Assembly (NCBI GenBank): GCA_016182965.1
Contig: JACPFM010000007.1
Location: 6,248-70,247 of the forward strand
Direction of reading: 5' to 3'
Length of the DNA: 64,000 bases
Source of the DNA: Deltaproteobacteria bacterium
GTDB taxonomy: Bacteria; Myxococcota_A; Polyangia; Polyangiales; JADJMO01
Shown here: positions 9,005-18,189 of the stretch, one piece after another
How the letters are laid out: every line of letters begins with the position of its first letter
Numbering within the stretch: position 1 is the stretch's first letter
The notes under the pieces: generated by a model
The model's input: only the letters and a program-made list of their open reading frames with translations
What the model was told of the DNA's origin: nothing
Databases searched by the model: none
Position numbers and translations under genes: made by a program

Positions 9005-9013
9005 AGTCCGGGG
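8994..9013. repeat. CCCCGGACT hairpin (copy 1)
   Basis: Arms CCCCGGACT and AGTCCGGGG flank a GA loop: a perfect 9-bp stem. The TGA stop of the kinase-receiver gene is formed at 9002-9004 inside it. Related hairpins occur at 9206-9222 and 47949-47979. It could act as a terminator, but the shared sequence points to a dispersed repeat family. Confidence 0.75.
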
Positions 9014-9285
9014 CACCGACTGCACCTCAAGTCCTTCGGACTTCACCGAGTCGCCAGCCTGGCTTCGAGTTGTAGCCGCAGCGATTGCGAGCGTCGGACT
9101 GAAGTGAGAAGGAGCCCCGCGCTGACTACGAGCACCCGTCGATCGACTGCGCTTCCTCGCCACGAACCCCTCGCTAGCCCGAAGGGCTTCGCCCCGCGGT
9201 CGGTGCCCCGGACAGTCCGGGGGGACTTCTCGACGGCGTCGCTGATTGCGCCGGGTGCGCCGCCCTTGCGGCGACCCCACCCGTC
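9014..9285. other. Intergenic repeat-rich stretch
   Basis: No gene is supported here. It holds the small inverted repeat AAGTCCTTCGGACTT, a second partial GGACTGAAGT motif near 9094, and a hairpin CCCCGGAC-A-GTCCGGGG at 9206-9222. With the hairpin at 8994 these form a cluster of the same palindrome family, like the debris or body of a small non-autonomous element between the truncated receiver and the Uma2 gene. Confidence 0.5.
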
Positions 9286-10044
9286 ATGAATCCTCGACCC
9301 ATGACCGCCTCTGGTTTCGAGGGGCCGAAGCCGCCGCGTGGGGACGACCTGCCCTGCGACGACGGTGAGCCCATGGAGACCGCGCGGCACCGCAACCAGA
9401 TGAACCTCCTCATCGACTCGCTCGAGGAGGCATGGGCCGATCGGCGCGACTTCTTCGTCGGCGGCAACATGGGCCTGTACTTCAGCGAGACCCAGGCGCT
9501 GCGGAACGACTTCCGCGCGCCGGACGTCTTCGTCGTGCTCGACACCGATCGCCACGAGCGCAAGCGCTGGGTCGTGTGGGAGGAGGACGGTCGCGTTCCC
9601 GACGTGGTCGTCGAGCTGACCTCCGAGTCCACCGAGGAGATCGATCGCGGCCAGAAGATGAACGTGTACGCGCGCATGCTGCGCGTGCCGGTGTACGTCA
9701 TCTACGATCCGTGGTCGGCGCGCCTCGACGCGTTCGAGCTCGATCTCGCGCAGCGTCGCTATCGCGCGATCACACCCGACGATCGCGGGTACGTGTGGGT
9801 CCAGCCGCTGCAGCTGTTCCTCGGGGTCGTCGAGGGGGAGTGGAAGGACACGCGCGCGCCGTGGCTGCGCTGGATCGATCGCGACGGGCGGGCCTTCTTG
9901 CACTCGATCGAGCTCGCGCGGGTCGAAGCCGAGCGCGCGCGGGTCGAAGCCGAGCGCGCCGGGCAGGCCGAGGCGGAGGTCACGCGTCTCCGCGACGAGG
10001 TCGCGGCGCTTCGCGACGAGCTGGCGCGCCGCGGCAATTCCTAG
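9286..10044 (+). CDS. Uma2-family (DUF820) putative nuclease
   Basis: A 252-residue protein with the Uma2 core: NDFRAPDVFVVLDTD, RVPDVVVELTSESTEEIDRGQKMNVYARM and VPVYVIYDPWSARLDAF, giving the D...E.K pattern of a PD-(D/E)xK fold. The C-terminal ~50 residues contain the tandem RVEAERARVEAERAGQAEAEV and a heptad-like LRDEVAALRDELARR, a probable coiled coil. It resembles the product of 1520-2245 in layout but not closely in sequence. An alternative ATG at 9301 would remove five residues. Nuclease activity is inferred from the family only. Confidence 0.85.
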   Translation: MNPRPMTASGFEGPKPPRGDDLPCDDGEPMETARHRNQMNLLIDSLEEAWADRRDFFVGGNMGLYFSETQALRNDFRAPDVFVVLDTDRHERKRWVVWEEDGRVPDVVVELTSESTEEIDRGQKMNVYARMLRVPVYVIYDPWSARLDAFELDLAQRRYRAITPDDRGYVWVQPLQLFLGVVEGEWKDTRAPWLRWIDRDGRAFLHSIELARVEAERARVEAERAGQAEAEVTRLRDEVAALRDELARRGNS

Positions 10045-10087
10045 CCGCGGGGCGCGACAAACCGGTGAACCGCGGTAGGCTCGACGG

Positions 10088-11404
10088 GTGGCTGCCCTCC
10101 GTTCGAGCCTGGTCGCGATCGCCGTGATCCTCGCCGCGCCCGCCGCGCACGCGGTCGGCGAGGAGGCCTCCGGGTTCCCCAAGTGGGCCGAGCGCGTCGA
10201 GCACGAGTGGACCAACCGCGCGCGCTGCGATCCGGCGGTCGAGATGGCCAAGTGCGGCGCCAACTGCGGCGAGGCCGCGTGCTTCTCGCCGAAGCCGCCG
10301 CTCCACTGGAACGAGCAGCTCAATCGCGCGGCGCGCTTCCACTCGGTGCACCAGCGGAAGAACGGCTACTTCGGGCACGACTCGAAGTGCAAGCTCGTCA
10401 CCTCGCTGAAGACGACCTACCCGACCACCTGCGACGGCGAGGCCTCGTGCTCGTGCGAGGGCGGCGCGCTCTCCGGCACCACCTCGTTCTCCGCGCGCGT
10501 CGCCGTCTTCGGCGCGGGCACCTCGGGCGAGATCATCGCGGGCTCGAGCGACCCGAACTCGGCCTTCTACATGTGGCTGTACGAGCCCTCGAGCAGCGCG
10601 ACGTGCGGGTTCTCGATGGCCAACGGCCACCGCTGGCTGATCCTCACCAACTCGAGCGGCGCCGTCGGCTACGGCGTCGACGGCAACTCCACCGGCGACT
10701 TCGGCGGCGGCGCCGCCCCGTACAAGATCCCGTCGGGCGCGCACTACCCGCGCTCGGGCTCGTCCGTCGAGCTGTGGGCCAACTGGTACGACACCGCCGC
10801 GCCCAAGGCGGCGATGGTCAATGTCGGCGGGACCTGCCACGCCATGGCGCGACAGCGCGGCAGCGACACCAACGGCGCCTGGATGTACGCGTATGCGCCC
10901 ACCGGCCTCTCCGGGTGCACGCGCTACTTCTTCACCTTCAAGGACTCGACCGGCGCGCAGATCGACTACCCGACGACCGGGTCGCTGGGCATCGGCGACG
11001 CGAGCTGCGCCGATTGGACCGACTCGCGCCCCGCCGCCGGCGAGGGCTGCGACTGCGCGCCGAGCTGCGGCGGCAGGGTGTGCGGCGACGACGGGTGCGG
11101 CGGCTCGTGCGGCAGCTGTGGCGGCGGGCAGACCTGCAGCGGCGGCAAGTGCGTCACCCCTCCGCCGCCCGACGCGGGGCCGAAGGACTCCGGCGCGCCC
11201 GATGCGACGGGTGGTGACGCATCGGCGCGCGACGACGCGAGCGTTCCTCTCGGCGACGGCGGCTTCGATCCCGCTGGGAGCGCCCTCGACGAGCCGGCGC
11301 AGCTCGAGGGCAGCTGCGGGTGCCGCACGCCGGCAACGGGCGGCAGCTCGCCGGGCCTCGCGCTCGTCGCGCTCGCCCTCGTCGCCGCGCGTCGACGGCG
11401 CTGA
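10088..11404 (+). CDS. CAP/SCP-domain protein with MYXO-CTERM tail
   Basis: GTG at 10088 opens a signal peptide (RSSLVAIAVILAAPAAHA). A CAP (SCP/PR-1) fold covers roughly residues 30-200: WAERVEHEWTNRARCDP, ALHWNEQLNRAARFHS-like helix and YFGHDSK, with the His and Glu typical of the cavity, then SSDPNSAFYMWLYE and HRWLILTNSSGAVGYGV. A beta-rich domain and a Cys-rich module (CGDDGCGGSCGSCGGGQTC) follow, then an Asp/Ala-rich linker and the MYXO-CTERM signal (SCGCRTPATGG, hydrophobic helix, RRRR). It is probably exported and anchored at the cell surface; the role of the CAP domain is unknown. Convergent with the next gene without spacing. Confidence 0.85.
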   Translation: MAALRSSLVAIAVILAAPAAHAVGEEASGFPKWAERVEHEWTNRARCDPAVEMAKCGANCGEAACFSPKPPLHWNEQLNRAARFHSVHQRKNGYFGHDSKCKLVTSLKTTYPTTCDGEASCSCEGGALSGTTSFSARVAVFGAGTSGEIIAGSSDPNSAFYMWLYEPSSSATCGFSMANGHRWLILTNSSGAVGYGVDGNSTGDFGGGAAPYKIPSGAHYPRSGSSVELWANWYDTAAPKAAMVNVGGTCHAMARQRGSDTNGAWMYAYAPTGLSGCTRYFFTFKDSTGAQIDYPTTGSLGIGDASCADWTDSRPAAGEGCDCAPSCGGRVCGDDGCGGSCGSCGGGQTCSGGKCVTPPPPDAGPKDSGAPDATGGDASARDDASVPLGDGGFDPAGSALDEPAQLEGSCGCRTPATGGSSPGLALVALALVAARRRR

Positions 11405-14263
11405 TCAACCGCCGACGCTGGCGGCGATGCCCGCGTGCTCGGCGAGCGCCCGCTTCGCCCACGGGTGATCCTTGTCGAGCTTCAGCGCGGCCTCGAGCTC
11501 GCTCTTCGAGGCGGCGAGCAGCTTCGAGTCGCGCTTGCGCACGCCGTCGGCGCGGTAGGTGGCGGCGAGGCCGTAGCGTGCGTTCGCCGAGCGGGGATCC
11601 TCCCGGAGCGCCGCCTCGAACCACTCGCGCGCCCTGTCGACGTGATCGAGGTCCCACAGCGAGTGCACCCCGGCCTGCACGTACGAGCTCGCCAGGTACG
11701 CGTGCACCATGCCGTAATCGGAGATGTCGACGGCGCGCTTGGCGAGCTCGATCGCCTTGCCGTACTGGCCTCGCCCGTTGAGGAAGCGCGCGTAGTTGCC
11801 GTGCGCCCAGGCGCTCTTCGGCGAGGCGGCGACGATGCGACGGTGGACCTCGTCCATCGCGTCGTACTCGCCCATGCCCTCGTAGACCTCGAGGAGGCCG
11901 TCGTACGCCGCCTTGATCTCGTCGGAGACGGCACCGCCCTCGAGCACCAGCTTCAGGCGACGCTCCGCCTCGCTCCACGCCTTCTCGCGGACGGCGAGCT
12001 CGGCGTAGAGGCCGTGCACACGCGGGTGATCGGGAGCGATGGCGGCGGCGTCGACGAGCGCGGCGCGCGCGCGCTCGTCCTCCTCGAGGCGCAGCAGGAT
12101 GAACGCGCGCTGCGTACGCGCCTCGATGAGCTTCGGATCGGAGGCGATCGCGTCGTCGACGAGCTTCGTCGCGCGGTCGAGGACGCCGGGCCGGTAGTTC
12201 TTCCCGGACAGGTAGCCCCGTCGCAAGGTGATGCGTGCGAGCATGACCAGCGACAGCGCGTGCTTGGGCGACCTCGCCAACGCGTCTCGCACGAGGACCT
12301 CGGCGGCGTCGAGGGCGGTGTGCTTGCCCTCCCAGTGCTCGATCATGCGCTCCGCCCTGCGCGCGAGCACGAGCTCCTCGGGCCCGTCGGGGAGCTGCGG
12401 ATCGGGCAGCATCTTCGCCTCGGGGAGCGGGTACGGCTTGTCGGTCGGCAGCGACCAGACGCGGAACGTGCCGTCTCCGTGCCCCGAGTAGAGCGTGCGG
12501 CCGTCGTGCGCGAACGCGAGCCGCAGCGTGCCGTTGCTCTCGTCGGGCACGTTGAAGCGCTGCCAGAAGGACGGCCGCGCGTACACGCGGAGGCGCGCGT
12601 CGCGCGAGCCGGCGGCGAGGAAGCGACCGTCGGGGCTGAAGGCGACGCTCCACACCTCGTCGGAGGCGGCCCGCAGCGTGACGATGGGCTGGAACCCGTT
12701 GACGGCGTGCACGCGGACCGACGCGTCGTCGCTCGAGCTCGCGATGAGCGTGCCGTCGGCCGAGAACGCGAGCTGGGTGACGCCCTTCTCGTGGCCCGCG
12801 AGCGTGCCGCGGAGCGCGCCGGACGACGGGTTCCACATCTTCACGGTCGCGTCGTCGCCGCACGTCGCCAGCAGCGCGCCGTCGGGCGTGAAGCTCGTGT
12901 CGAAGACGCGGCCCTTGCCCGGCGAGTGCGCGAACGTGCGGAGCGGCTTGCCGTCGGGCAGCGACCAGGCGCGCGCGTTGCCGTCGAAGCTCGAGGCGAC
13001 GAGCATCTTTCCGTCGCGCGAGACATCGACGCCGGTCACCTGCGCCGCGGCGTCGAGCTCGAGCTTCTCGGTGCGGGTGGCGACGTCCCAGAGGCGGACC
13101 TTCGTGTCGCCGCCGGTGACGAGCGTCTTGCCGTCGTCGAGGAACGACACCGAAGACGTCTTGCCCTTGTGACCGAACGTCGCGAGCGCCGCCCACGACT
13201 CGGTCGACCACACGGTGGCGGTGCCGTCCCAGCTCGCCGTGGCGACGAGCTTGCCGTCGGGCGAAGGTCGGATGCCGAAGATCGCGCTGGTGTGCGCCGG
13301 CACGCTGCGAACGGTGCGGATCTCCGGGTAGCGGAACACCTCGAGGCGCGCGGGCAGCGCCGCGCGCGGCTCGAGGACGGCGGCGCGGCGCGGGTCGTTC
13401 GCGTCGGTCGCGCGGGTGCGCGCGACGAGGACCAGACCTCCCACGCAGAGCACGGCGAGGGTGGCGCCGAGCACGATGGCGCGCGTCGGTCGCTGCACCC
13501 GATCGAGCTCCGCGACCGCCTCGCGCGCCGAGGCGAAGCGGTCCTCGGGCGCCGGCTCCACCATCCGCAGCAGCCAGGCGCGAAACGACGGCGACAGCCG
13601 CGGGGTCGAAGGGAGGCGCACGCGCAGCCGGTTCTGCGGCAGCTCGGCCGGCGAGCACCCGTACAAGAGGAAGACGAGCGTCGCGCCCACGCCGAACAGG
13701 TCGGAGCGCGGGGTCGCGGCGCCGCGATACTGCTCCGGCGCGGCGTAGCCGACGGTGCCGATCACCGTGCTGCCCGTCCGATCGTCGGTCAGCTCGCGCA
13801 CGGCGCCGAAGTCGACGAGGAGCACGTGACCGTCCTCGCCGTGGATCAGGTTCGACGGCTTGACGTCGCGGTGGAGCACCGGCGGCTTCAGCTCGTGAAG
13901 GTAGGCGAGGATCTCGAGCACCTCGCGCGCGATGCGCCTGGCCTCGCGCTCGTCGACGCGCCCGATCGCGGCGCAGGTGCGGCCGACCCCGAGCTGCTGC
14001 ACCAGGAAGAAGCCGTCGTGGCCGACGGTGAAGTACCCGAGGTAGCGGGGGATGCGCGGGTGCGAGAGCTGCGCGAGGACCCGCGCCTCGCGCTCGAACA
14101 GGTCGACGCGTTTCCAGTCGTCGGCGCCGCGCAGATCGAGCCGCTTGAGCGCGACGAGCGTGTTGGACTGGCGGTCCTCGGCGACCCACGCCGTTGCGTT
14201 GGCGCCGCTGCCGAGGCGACGCACGAGCTGATAGCGATCGGCGATGACCTGCCCGGGTTCCAT
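11405..14263 (-). CDS. Ser/Thr kinase with WD40 and TPR regions
   Basis: A 952-residue membrane kinase. The N-terminal catalytic domain (residues ~10-255) has loop LGSGANATAW, Lys40, HRDVKPSN at 131, DFG at 151 and APEQY at 175. One transmembrane helix follows (~262-281), then at least seven WD40 repeats (for example HTSAIFGIRPSPDGKLVATASWDGTATVW and EKGVTQLAFSADGTLIASSSDDASV), and a helical TPR-like region from ~690 to the end. The repeats should lie outside the cytoplasm and form a sensing or docking surface. The start ATG precedes the kinase domain directly. No partner phosphatase is adjacent. Confidence 0.9.
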   Translation of the reverse strand: MEPGQVIADRYQLVRRLGSGANATAWVAEDRQSNTLVALKRLDLRGADDWKRVDLFEREARVLAQLSHPRIPRYLGYFTVGHDGFFLVQQLGVGRTCAAIGRVDEREARRIAREVLEILAYLHELKPPVLHRDVKPSNLIHGEDGHVLLVDFGAVRELTDDRTGSTVIGTVGYAAPEQYRGAATPRSDLFGVGATLVFLLYGCSPAELPQNRLRVRLPSTPRLSPSFRAWLLRMVEPAPEDRFASAREAVAELDRVQRPTRAIVLGATLAVLCVGGLVLVARTRATDANDPRRAAVLEPRAALPARLEVFRYPEIRTVRSVPAHTSAIFGIRPSPDGKLVATASWDGTATVWSTESWAALATFGHKGKTSSVSFLDDGKTLVTGGDTKVRLWDVATRTEKLELDAAAQVTGVDVSRDGKMLVASSFDGNARAWSLPDGKPLRTFAHSPGKGRVFDTSFTPDGALLATCGDDATVKMWNPSSGALRGTLAGHEKGVTQLAFSADGTLIASSSDDASVRVHAVNGFQPIVTLRAASDEVWSVAFSPDGRFLAAGSRDARLRVYARPSFWQRFNVPDESNGTLRLAFAHDGRTLYSGHGDGTFRVWSLPTDKPYPLPEAKMLPDPQLPDGPEELVLARRAERMIEHWEGKHTALDAAEVLVRDALARSPKHALSLVMLARITLRRGYLSGKNYRPGVLDRATKLVDDAIASDPKLIEARTQRAFILLRLEEDERARAALVDAAAIAPDHPRVHGLYAELAVREKAWSEAERRLKLVLEGGAVSDEIKAAYDGLLEVYEGMGEYDAMDEVHRRIVAASPKSAWAHGNYARFLNGRGQYGKAIELAKRAVDISDYGMVHAYLASSYVQAGVHSLWDLDHVDRAREWFEAALREDPRSANARYGLAATYRADGVRKRDSKLLAASKSELEAALKLDKDHPWAKRALAEHAGIAASVGG

Positions 14264-14333
14264 GGCGCGGCAACGTAGCGCGACCGCGCCGGGCGCGAGC
14301 TGATCGAGGACATGCGACCTAGATGGTCGCAGC

Positions 14334-15083
14334 CTACCGATACTCCACTTCGTCCACGGTGGCCCGGAAGAACTCCCCCTCGCGCGTGAAACGATCGGTG
14401 CCGTAGAACCAGCCGAGCCGGAGGGACGACGGGACGGTCAAGCCGCCGAAGCAGCGCTCCTCCTCGATGACGCCGCCGAAGTCGACGTAGCGGAACCCGC
14501 GACCGTCGGGATCGCCCCAGCGCACGACGCGGCACTCCCGCACGGCGCCGCTCTGGGCGATCGTCAGCTCGATGCGCGACTCCTCGCCGTGCGCCTTCAC
14601 GACCGCGCCGGCGTGCGATGGATCGCCCTCGAGCCAGCGCACGCCGCCGTCGAGCAGCGCGGTCGGCAGGAAGAGCGACTCGGCGTTGAACCGCCCCGCG
14701 GCCGAGCGGGCGATCTGCGGGCCGCCGCCCCTGGCCACCGGGAACAGCCCGAGGAGGTTCCAGCGCATCGCCGCCTCGCCGTTGACCCAGCGATCGGAGC
14801 CGACGACCGGCAGCCCGTTCATCTTCACCGTCGCCTTCCAGACGAACCCCCGATCCCAGCGGAGCACCTGCTCGGCCTCGAACGGGTGCCACTCGCCCTT
14901 GAGGCGGATGTGGCCGTGCATGCGCGCGTGCGCCGCGGACGCGAGCTTCGCGCCCGGCGACACGGCGTGGCGGATGTAGCGGCGCGCCGCGTCGGGCAAA
15001 TCGGCGACGCGCCTCGGGTCGAAGAGCTCCCGGGCCGGCGGCGTCGTCTCCCACAGCTCCTCGAGGACGCGGTCAACGCGCAT
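14334..15083 (-). CDS. Conserved protein, DUF6544-like
   Basis: A 249-residue protein without signal peptide or membrane segment. LPDAARRYIRHAVSPGAKLASAAHARMHGHIRLKGEWHPFEAEQVL, VWKATVKMNGLPVVGSDRWVNGEAAMRWNLLGLFPV and the closing RLGWFYGTDRFTREGEFFRATVDEVEY resemble the DUF6544 group as I remember it, beta-rich proteins of unknown function. The ATG at 15083 overlaps the end of a short frame-broken ORF (15073-15242), suggesting translational coupling. No catalytic residues can be named. Confidence 0.6.
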   Translation of the reverse strand: MRVDRVLEELWETTPPARELFDPRRVADLPDAARRYIRHAVSPGAKLASAAHARMHGHIRLKGEWHPFEAEQVLRWDRGFVWKATVKMNGLPVVGSDRWVNGEAAMRWNLLGLFPVARGGGPQIARSAAGRFNAESLFLPTALLDGGVRWLEGDPSHAGAVVKAHGEESRIELTIAQSGAVRECRVVRWGDPDGRGFRYVDFGGVIEEERCFGGLTVPSSLRLGWFYGTDRFTREGEFFRATVDEVEYR

Positions 15084-15242
15084 TCACACGCTCCTGTCGC
15101 CCCCCGAGCACCGCGTCGCCAGCCAGGTCCGAGACGACCTCGTCGAACCGCGGGATCATCGCGCGCACCTCCTGGGCGGCGTCGGCGCGCTCCTCGGCCG
15201 TGTGCCCCAGCGCGTTGCGTCGAAGAAGGCGATGCGCGCCAT
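15073..15242 (-). pseudogene. Short frame-broken ORF upstream of the DUF6544-like gene
   Basis: ATG at 15242 starts MARIAFFDA; after that, the coding-like reading continues in another frame as ALGHTAEERADAAQEVRAMIPRFDEVVSDLAGDAVLGG and ends at 15073, overlapping the next start by 11 bases. Joined, it would give a ~55-residue helical protein. The break falls at GACGCAACGCG. I do not recognise a family; it could also be chance coding in GC-rich DNA. Confidence 0.3.
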
Positions 15243-15408
15243 GTCCGCGCGAAGCGCAAGAATCGATCCGGCTCGTGAGTTCGTGGAAGCGGGCGGTCGC
15301 AGGGCGAATCGGTTGCGTGAGGCCGCGCGACCCCTGCGTGCCGAGGACGGTCGGCCTGCGCCTGCGGCTTCGACACACCTGCGCCTTGTGCTACATCCCC
15401 CCGCCGCC

Positions 15409-16479
15409 GTGGCCCCCATCCCGCCCACTGTCGAGGCTCGCTTCCGGTCGCTCTTCGCGGACCGGCCGGTGATCCTCGCGCCGATGGAAGACGTCACCGA
15501 CCCCGTCTTCCGCAAGCTCTGCCGCGAGCACGGCGCGGGGCTGTGCGTCACCGAGTTCGTGAACGTCGAGGGCCTGCTGCGCGGCTGCAAGACGGCTGCA
15601 CGGAAGATCACCCTCGAGCCGCACGACACGCCCACGGCCATCCAGATCTACGGCTCCGACGCGACCCGCCTCGCCGAAGCCGCCCGCGTCGCCGAGGCAG
15701 CTCAGCCGGTGTACCTCGACATCAACTGCGGCTGCTGGGTCCCCAAGATCTCCTCGCGCGGCGCCGGCGCCGGCTGGCTCCGCGAGCCCGACTCGATGGT
15801 CACGATGGCGAAGATGGTCGTCGAGGCGGTCGCGCTGCCGGTGACCGTGAAGACGCGCATCGGCTGGGGCCCCGAGTCCCACATGCCGATCGTCGACCTG
15901 GCGCGTCGCCTCGAAGACGCCGGCGTGCGGGCGCTCACCATCCACTGCCGCACCGCCAAGATGGGCCACTCCGGCGACGCCGACTGGTCCTGGGCGCAGA
16001 AGGCCCGCGAGAAGGTGAGCATCCCGGTCATCGTCAACGGCGACGTCCGCACCGCCGACGACGCCAGGCGGGCCCTCGAGTCGACCGGCTGCGAGGGCGT
16101 CATGATCGGCCGCCGCGCCATCGAGCACCCGTGGGTGTTCGACGAGTGCCGCGCCCTGCTCGATCGCGGCGAGGTCGTGGCGCCGCCGAGCGCCCTCGAT
16201 CGCATCACCCTCTGCCGCGAGCACCTGCTCGCCAACGTCGCCGCGCGCGGCGAGCTGCACGGCGTGCAGTGCACGCGCCGGCACCTGAGCGGATACCTCA
16301 AGGGCATCCACGGGGCGGCCGCGCTCCGCCAGAAGCTGAACACCACCGACTCGCTCGCGCGCTGCCTCGAGGTCCTCGACGAGGCCGAGGCGCGCGTCCG
16401 CCGCGGCGAGCCGGCGACGACCGACCGCCTCCTCACGCGCTCCGAGATCCTCGCGCGCCGCCTTTCGGCCGACGCCTGA
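15409..16479 (+). CDS. tRNA-dihydrouridine synthase
   Basis: A 356-residue FMN-dependent TIM-barrel enzyme that reduces uridine in the tRNA D-loop. Seen: VILAPMEDVTDPVFRKLC (FMN-binding start), TAIQIYGSD, YLDINCGCWVPKISSRGAGAGWLR with the catalytic Cys of the GC motif, VTVKTRIGW, TIHCRTAKMGHSGDADW, PVIVNGDV and GVMIGRRAIEHPW. The residue after the catalytic Cys is Trp instead of the usual Pro. I chose GTG 15409 because it places the barrel start about 18 residues in; GTG 15388 is an alternative. Downstream, a nuclease gene follows on the same strand after 42 bases. Confidence 0.88.
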   Translation: MAPIPPTVEARFRSLFADRPVILAPMEDVTDPVFRKLCREHGAGLCVTEFVNVEGLLRGCKTAARKITLEPHDTPTAIQIYGSDATRLAEAARVAEAAQPVYLDINCGCWVPKISSRGAGAGWLREPDSMVTMAKMVVEAVALPVTVKTRIGWGPESHMPIVDLARRLEDAGVRALTIHCRTAKMGHSGDADWSWAQKAREKVSIPVIVNGDVRTADDARRALESTGCEGVMIGRRAIEHPWVFDECRALLDRGEVVAPPSALDRITLCREHLLANVAARGELHGVQCTRRHLSGYLKGIHGAAALRQKLNTTDSLARCLEVLDEAEARVRRGEPATTDRLLTRSEILARRLSADA

Positions 16480-16521
16480 TCGGCGACGCGGCCCTTCGGG
16501 TCTGGTGATAGCCTCGCGCTC

Positions 16522-17100
16522 GTGGATCGGGGCACGAGGGGGTTCTGGACTGTCGTCATCGTCCTCGCGAGCGCGTCGGCGTTCTTCGGCGTGCGCGCGG
16601 AGTCGGTGCGGCGCTCGGTGCAACGCGCGAGCGCGGCGGTGCAGACCGGCGATCTCGTCACGTTCTCCAAGGCGCTCGACGGCGACACCGTGCTCCTGTC
16701 GAACGCCGCGGGAGACGGCGTCACCGTCCGCCTCATCGGCATCAAGTCGTTCGACTCGACCGGCACCGGCGACCCGACCAGCGCGCACGGCCGCGAGGCG
16801 GTCGCCGAGCTGCAGCGCGCGCTCGCCAACAAGCCCGTCCGCGTGATGCTCGCCTCGCCGCCGAAAGACGCGCACGGCCGCACGCTGGCGACGCTGTTCG
16901 CCGACGACGAAGACGTGGCGCTGTCGCTGGTGCGCGCCGGCCGCGTGATGGTCTACACGCAGTACCCGTTCCCCGCGATGGCCGAGTACCTGCGCGAGCA
17001 AGACAAGGCGCGCGCCGATCGCCGGGGCCTGTGGGCGGATCCCGTCGCCTCCGAGCGCGCCAAGGCGCTCGCGGCACAGTGGCGGAAGGGGGCGCCGTGA
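16522..17100 (+). CDS. Exported thermonuclease-like (SNase) protein
   Basis: GTG at 16522 gives a 192-residue protein with an N-terminal membrane segment (FWTVVIVLASASAFFGVRA). The staphylococcal-nuclease OB-fold follows: SKALDGDTVLLSN, TVRLIGIKSFDS, GREAVAELQRAL, GRTLATLFADDEDVALSLVRAGRVMVY and DKARADRRGLW. The usual catalytic Arg of RLIGI is present as VRLIGI. It probably acts on nucleic acids in the periplasm or is membrane-anchored. Its TGA overlaps the GTG of the K+ channel gene (GTGA), so the two are translationally coupled. Confidence 0.8.
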   Translation: MDRGTRGFWTVVIVLASASAFFGVRAESVRRSVQRASAAVQTGDLVTFSKALDGDTVLLSNAAGDGVTVRLIGIKSFDSTGTGDPTSAHGREAVAELQRALANKPVRVMLASPPKDAHGRTLATLFADDEDVALSLVRAGRVMVYTQYPFPAMAEYLREQDKARADRRGLWADPVASERAKALAAQWRKGAP

Positions 17101-18131
17101 TCGTCCCGCTCTTCCGCCTGTTCCGGCGTCGCGTGGTGCACAACCCGCCCGTCCCGCTGCGAGTCGGCGTCTTGATGGCGGCGATCCTCGCCTACGGCAC
17201 CACCGGCTTCGTCTACTTCGAGCTGCCGGTGAAGCCGGACCTCGCCTGGGCCGACGCCTTGTGGTGGTCGCTGGTGACGATGACCACCATCGGGTATGGC
17301 GACATCTTCCCGGCGACGGCCGGCGGCCGCTTCCTCGTCGCGACGCCGCTGATGCTGTTCGGCATCGGGCTGCTCGGGTACGTGCTGTCGCTCGCGGCCA
17401 CCACGTTGATCGAGGCGAAATCGAGGGAGCATTCCGGCATGAGCCACGTGTCGTTCCGAGAGCACCTGATCATCGTGAACTTCCCCGACCTCGAGAAGGT
17501 CACGCAGGTCGTCGACGAGCTGCGAGCCGACACGCTGTTCCACGACAAGGACGTCGTGCTCGTCGACGAGGACCTGCAGCAGATCCCGCCGGCGCTCCTC
17601 GAGCGCGGGCTGCACTTCATCCGCGGCAACCCGACGCGCGACGACACGCTCGACCGCGCGAACATCGACGACGCCTCGCACGCGGTCATCCTGAGCCGGA
17701 AGATCGGCGACACCCACTCCGACGACCAGGCGCTCGCCGTCACCCTCGCGATCGAGGCACGCAAGAAGAGCATCCGCACCATCGCCGAGTGCGTCGACGC
17801 CTCGCACGCGGCGCTGCTCCGCAAGGCTGGCTGCGACAGCGTCATCTGCTCGGGCACCTACGAGGCGCACTTCCTCACGAACGAGGTCCTGCACCCCGGC
17901 ATGCAGGAGGTGATCGAGGAGCTGCTCACGATCGCCGGCCAGCAGCTGCACTTCGTGACCGCGAGCCCCGGCACGTTCGGGCAGGCGTCGGAGAGCGCGC
18001 GCGCGCAGGGTCACATCGCCATCGGCGTGCGCCGGGCGGGCAAGAGCGAGATCAACGTCCCGAGCGACCGCGCGGTGAAGGACGGCGACTTCATCGTCAC
18101 CATCGGCGTGAACCGGATCGAGAAGGTCTGA
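17097..18131 (+). CDS. Two-TM potassium channel with RCK (TrkA-N/C) domains
   Basis: A 344-residue channel subunit. Two transmembrane helices (~20-40 and ~75-97) flank a pore loop with the K+ selectivity filter TTIGYGD. A cytoplasmic RCK region follows: HLIIVNFPDLEKVTQVVDELR, VVLVDEDLQQIPPALLERGLHFIRGNPTRDDTL, TIAECVDASHAALLRKAGCDSVI, then a TrkA-C-like end (GHIAIGVRRAGKSEINVPSDRAVKDGDFIVTIG). The dinucleotide-binding GxGxxG of the first strand is missing (NFPDLEKV), so ligand binding may differ from classical RCK domains. The GTG overlaps the upstream stop by four bases. Confidence 0.88.
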   Translation: MIVPLFRLFRRRVVHNPPVPLRVGVLMAAILAYGTTGFVYFELPVKPDLAWADALWWSLVTMTTIGYGDIFPATAGGRFLVATPLMLFGIGLLGYVLSLAATTLIEAKSREHSGMSHVSFREHLIIVNFPDLEKVTQVVDELRADTLFHDKDVVLVDEDLQQIPPALLERGLHFIRGNPTRDDTLDRANIDDASHAVILSRKIGDTHSDDQALAVTLAIEARKKSIRTIAECVDASHAALLRKAGCDSVICSGTYEAHFLTNEVLHPGMQEVIEELLTIAGQQLHFVTASPGTFGQASESARAQGHIAIGVRRAGKSEINVPSDRAVKDGDFIVTIGVNRIEKV

Positions 18132-18189
18132 GCCGGCCAACGCCGATGTCGAACGCCTGCCGTGTCGCTGCTCGCGACGGCGGGGTCAT

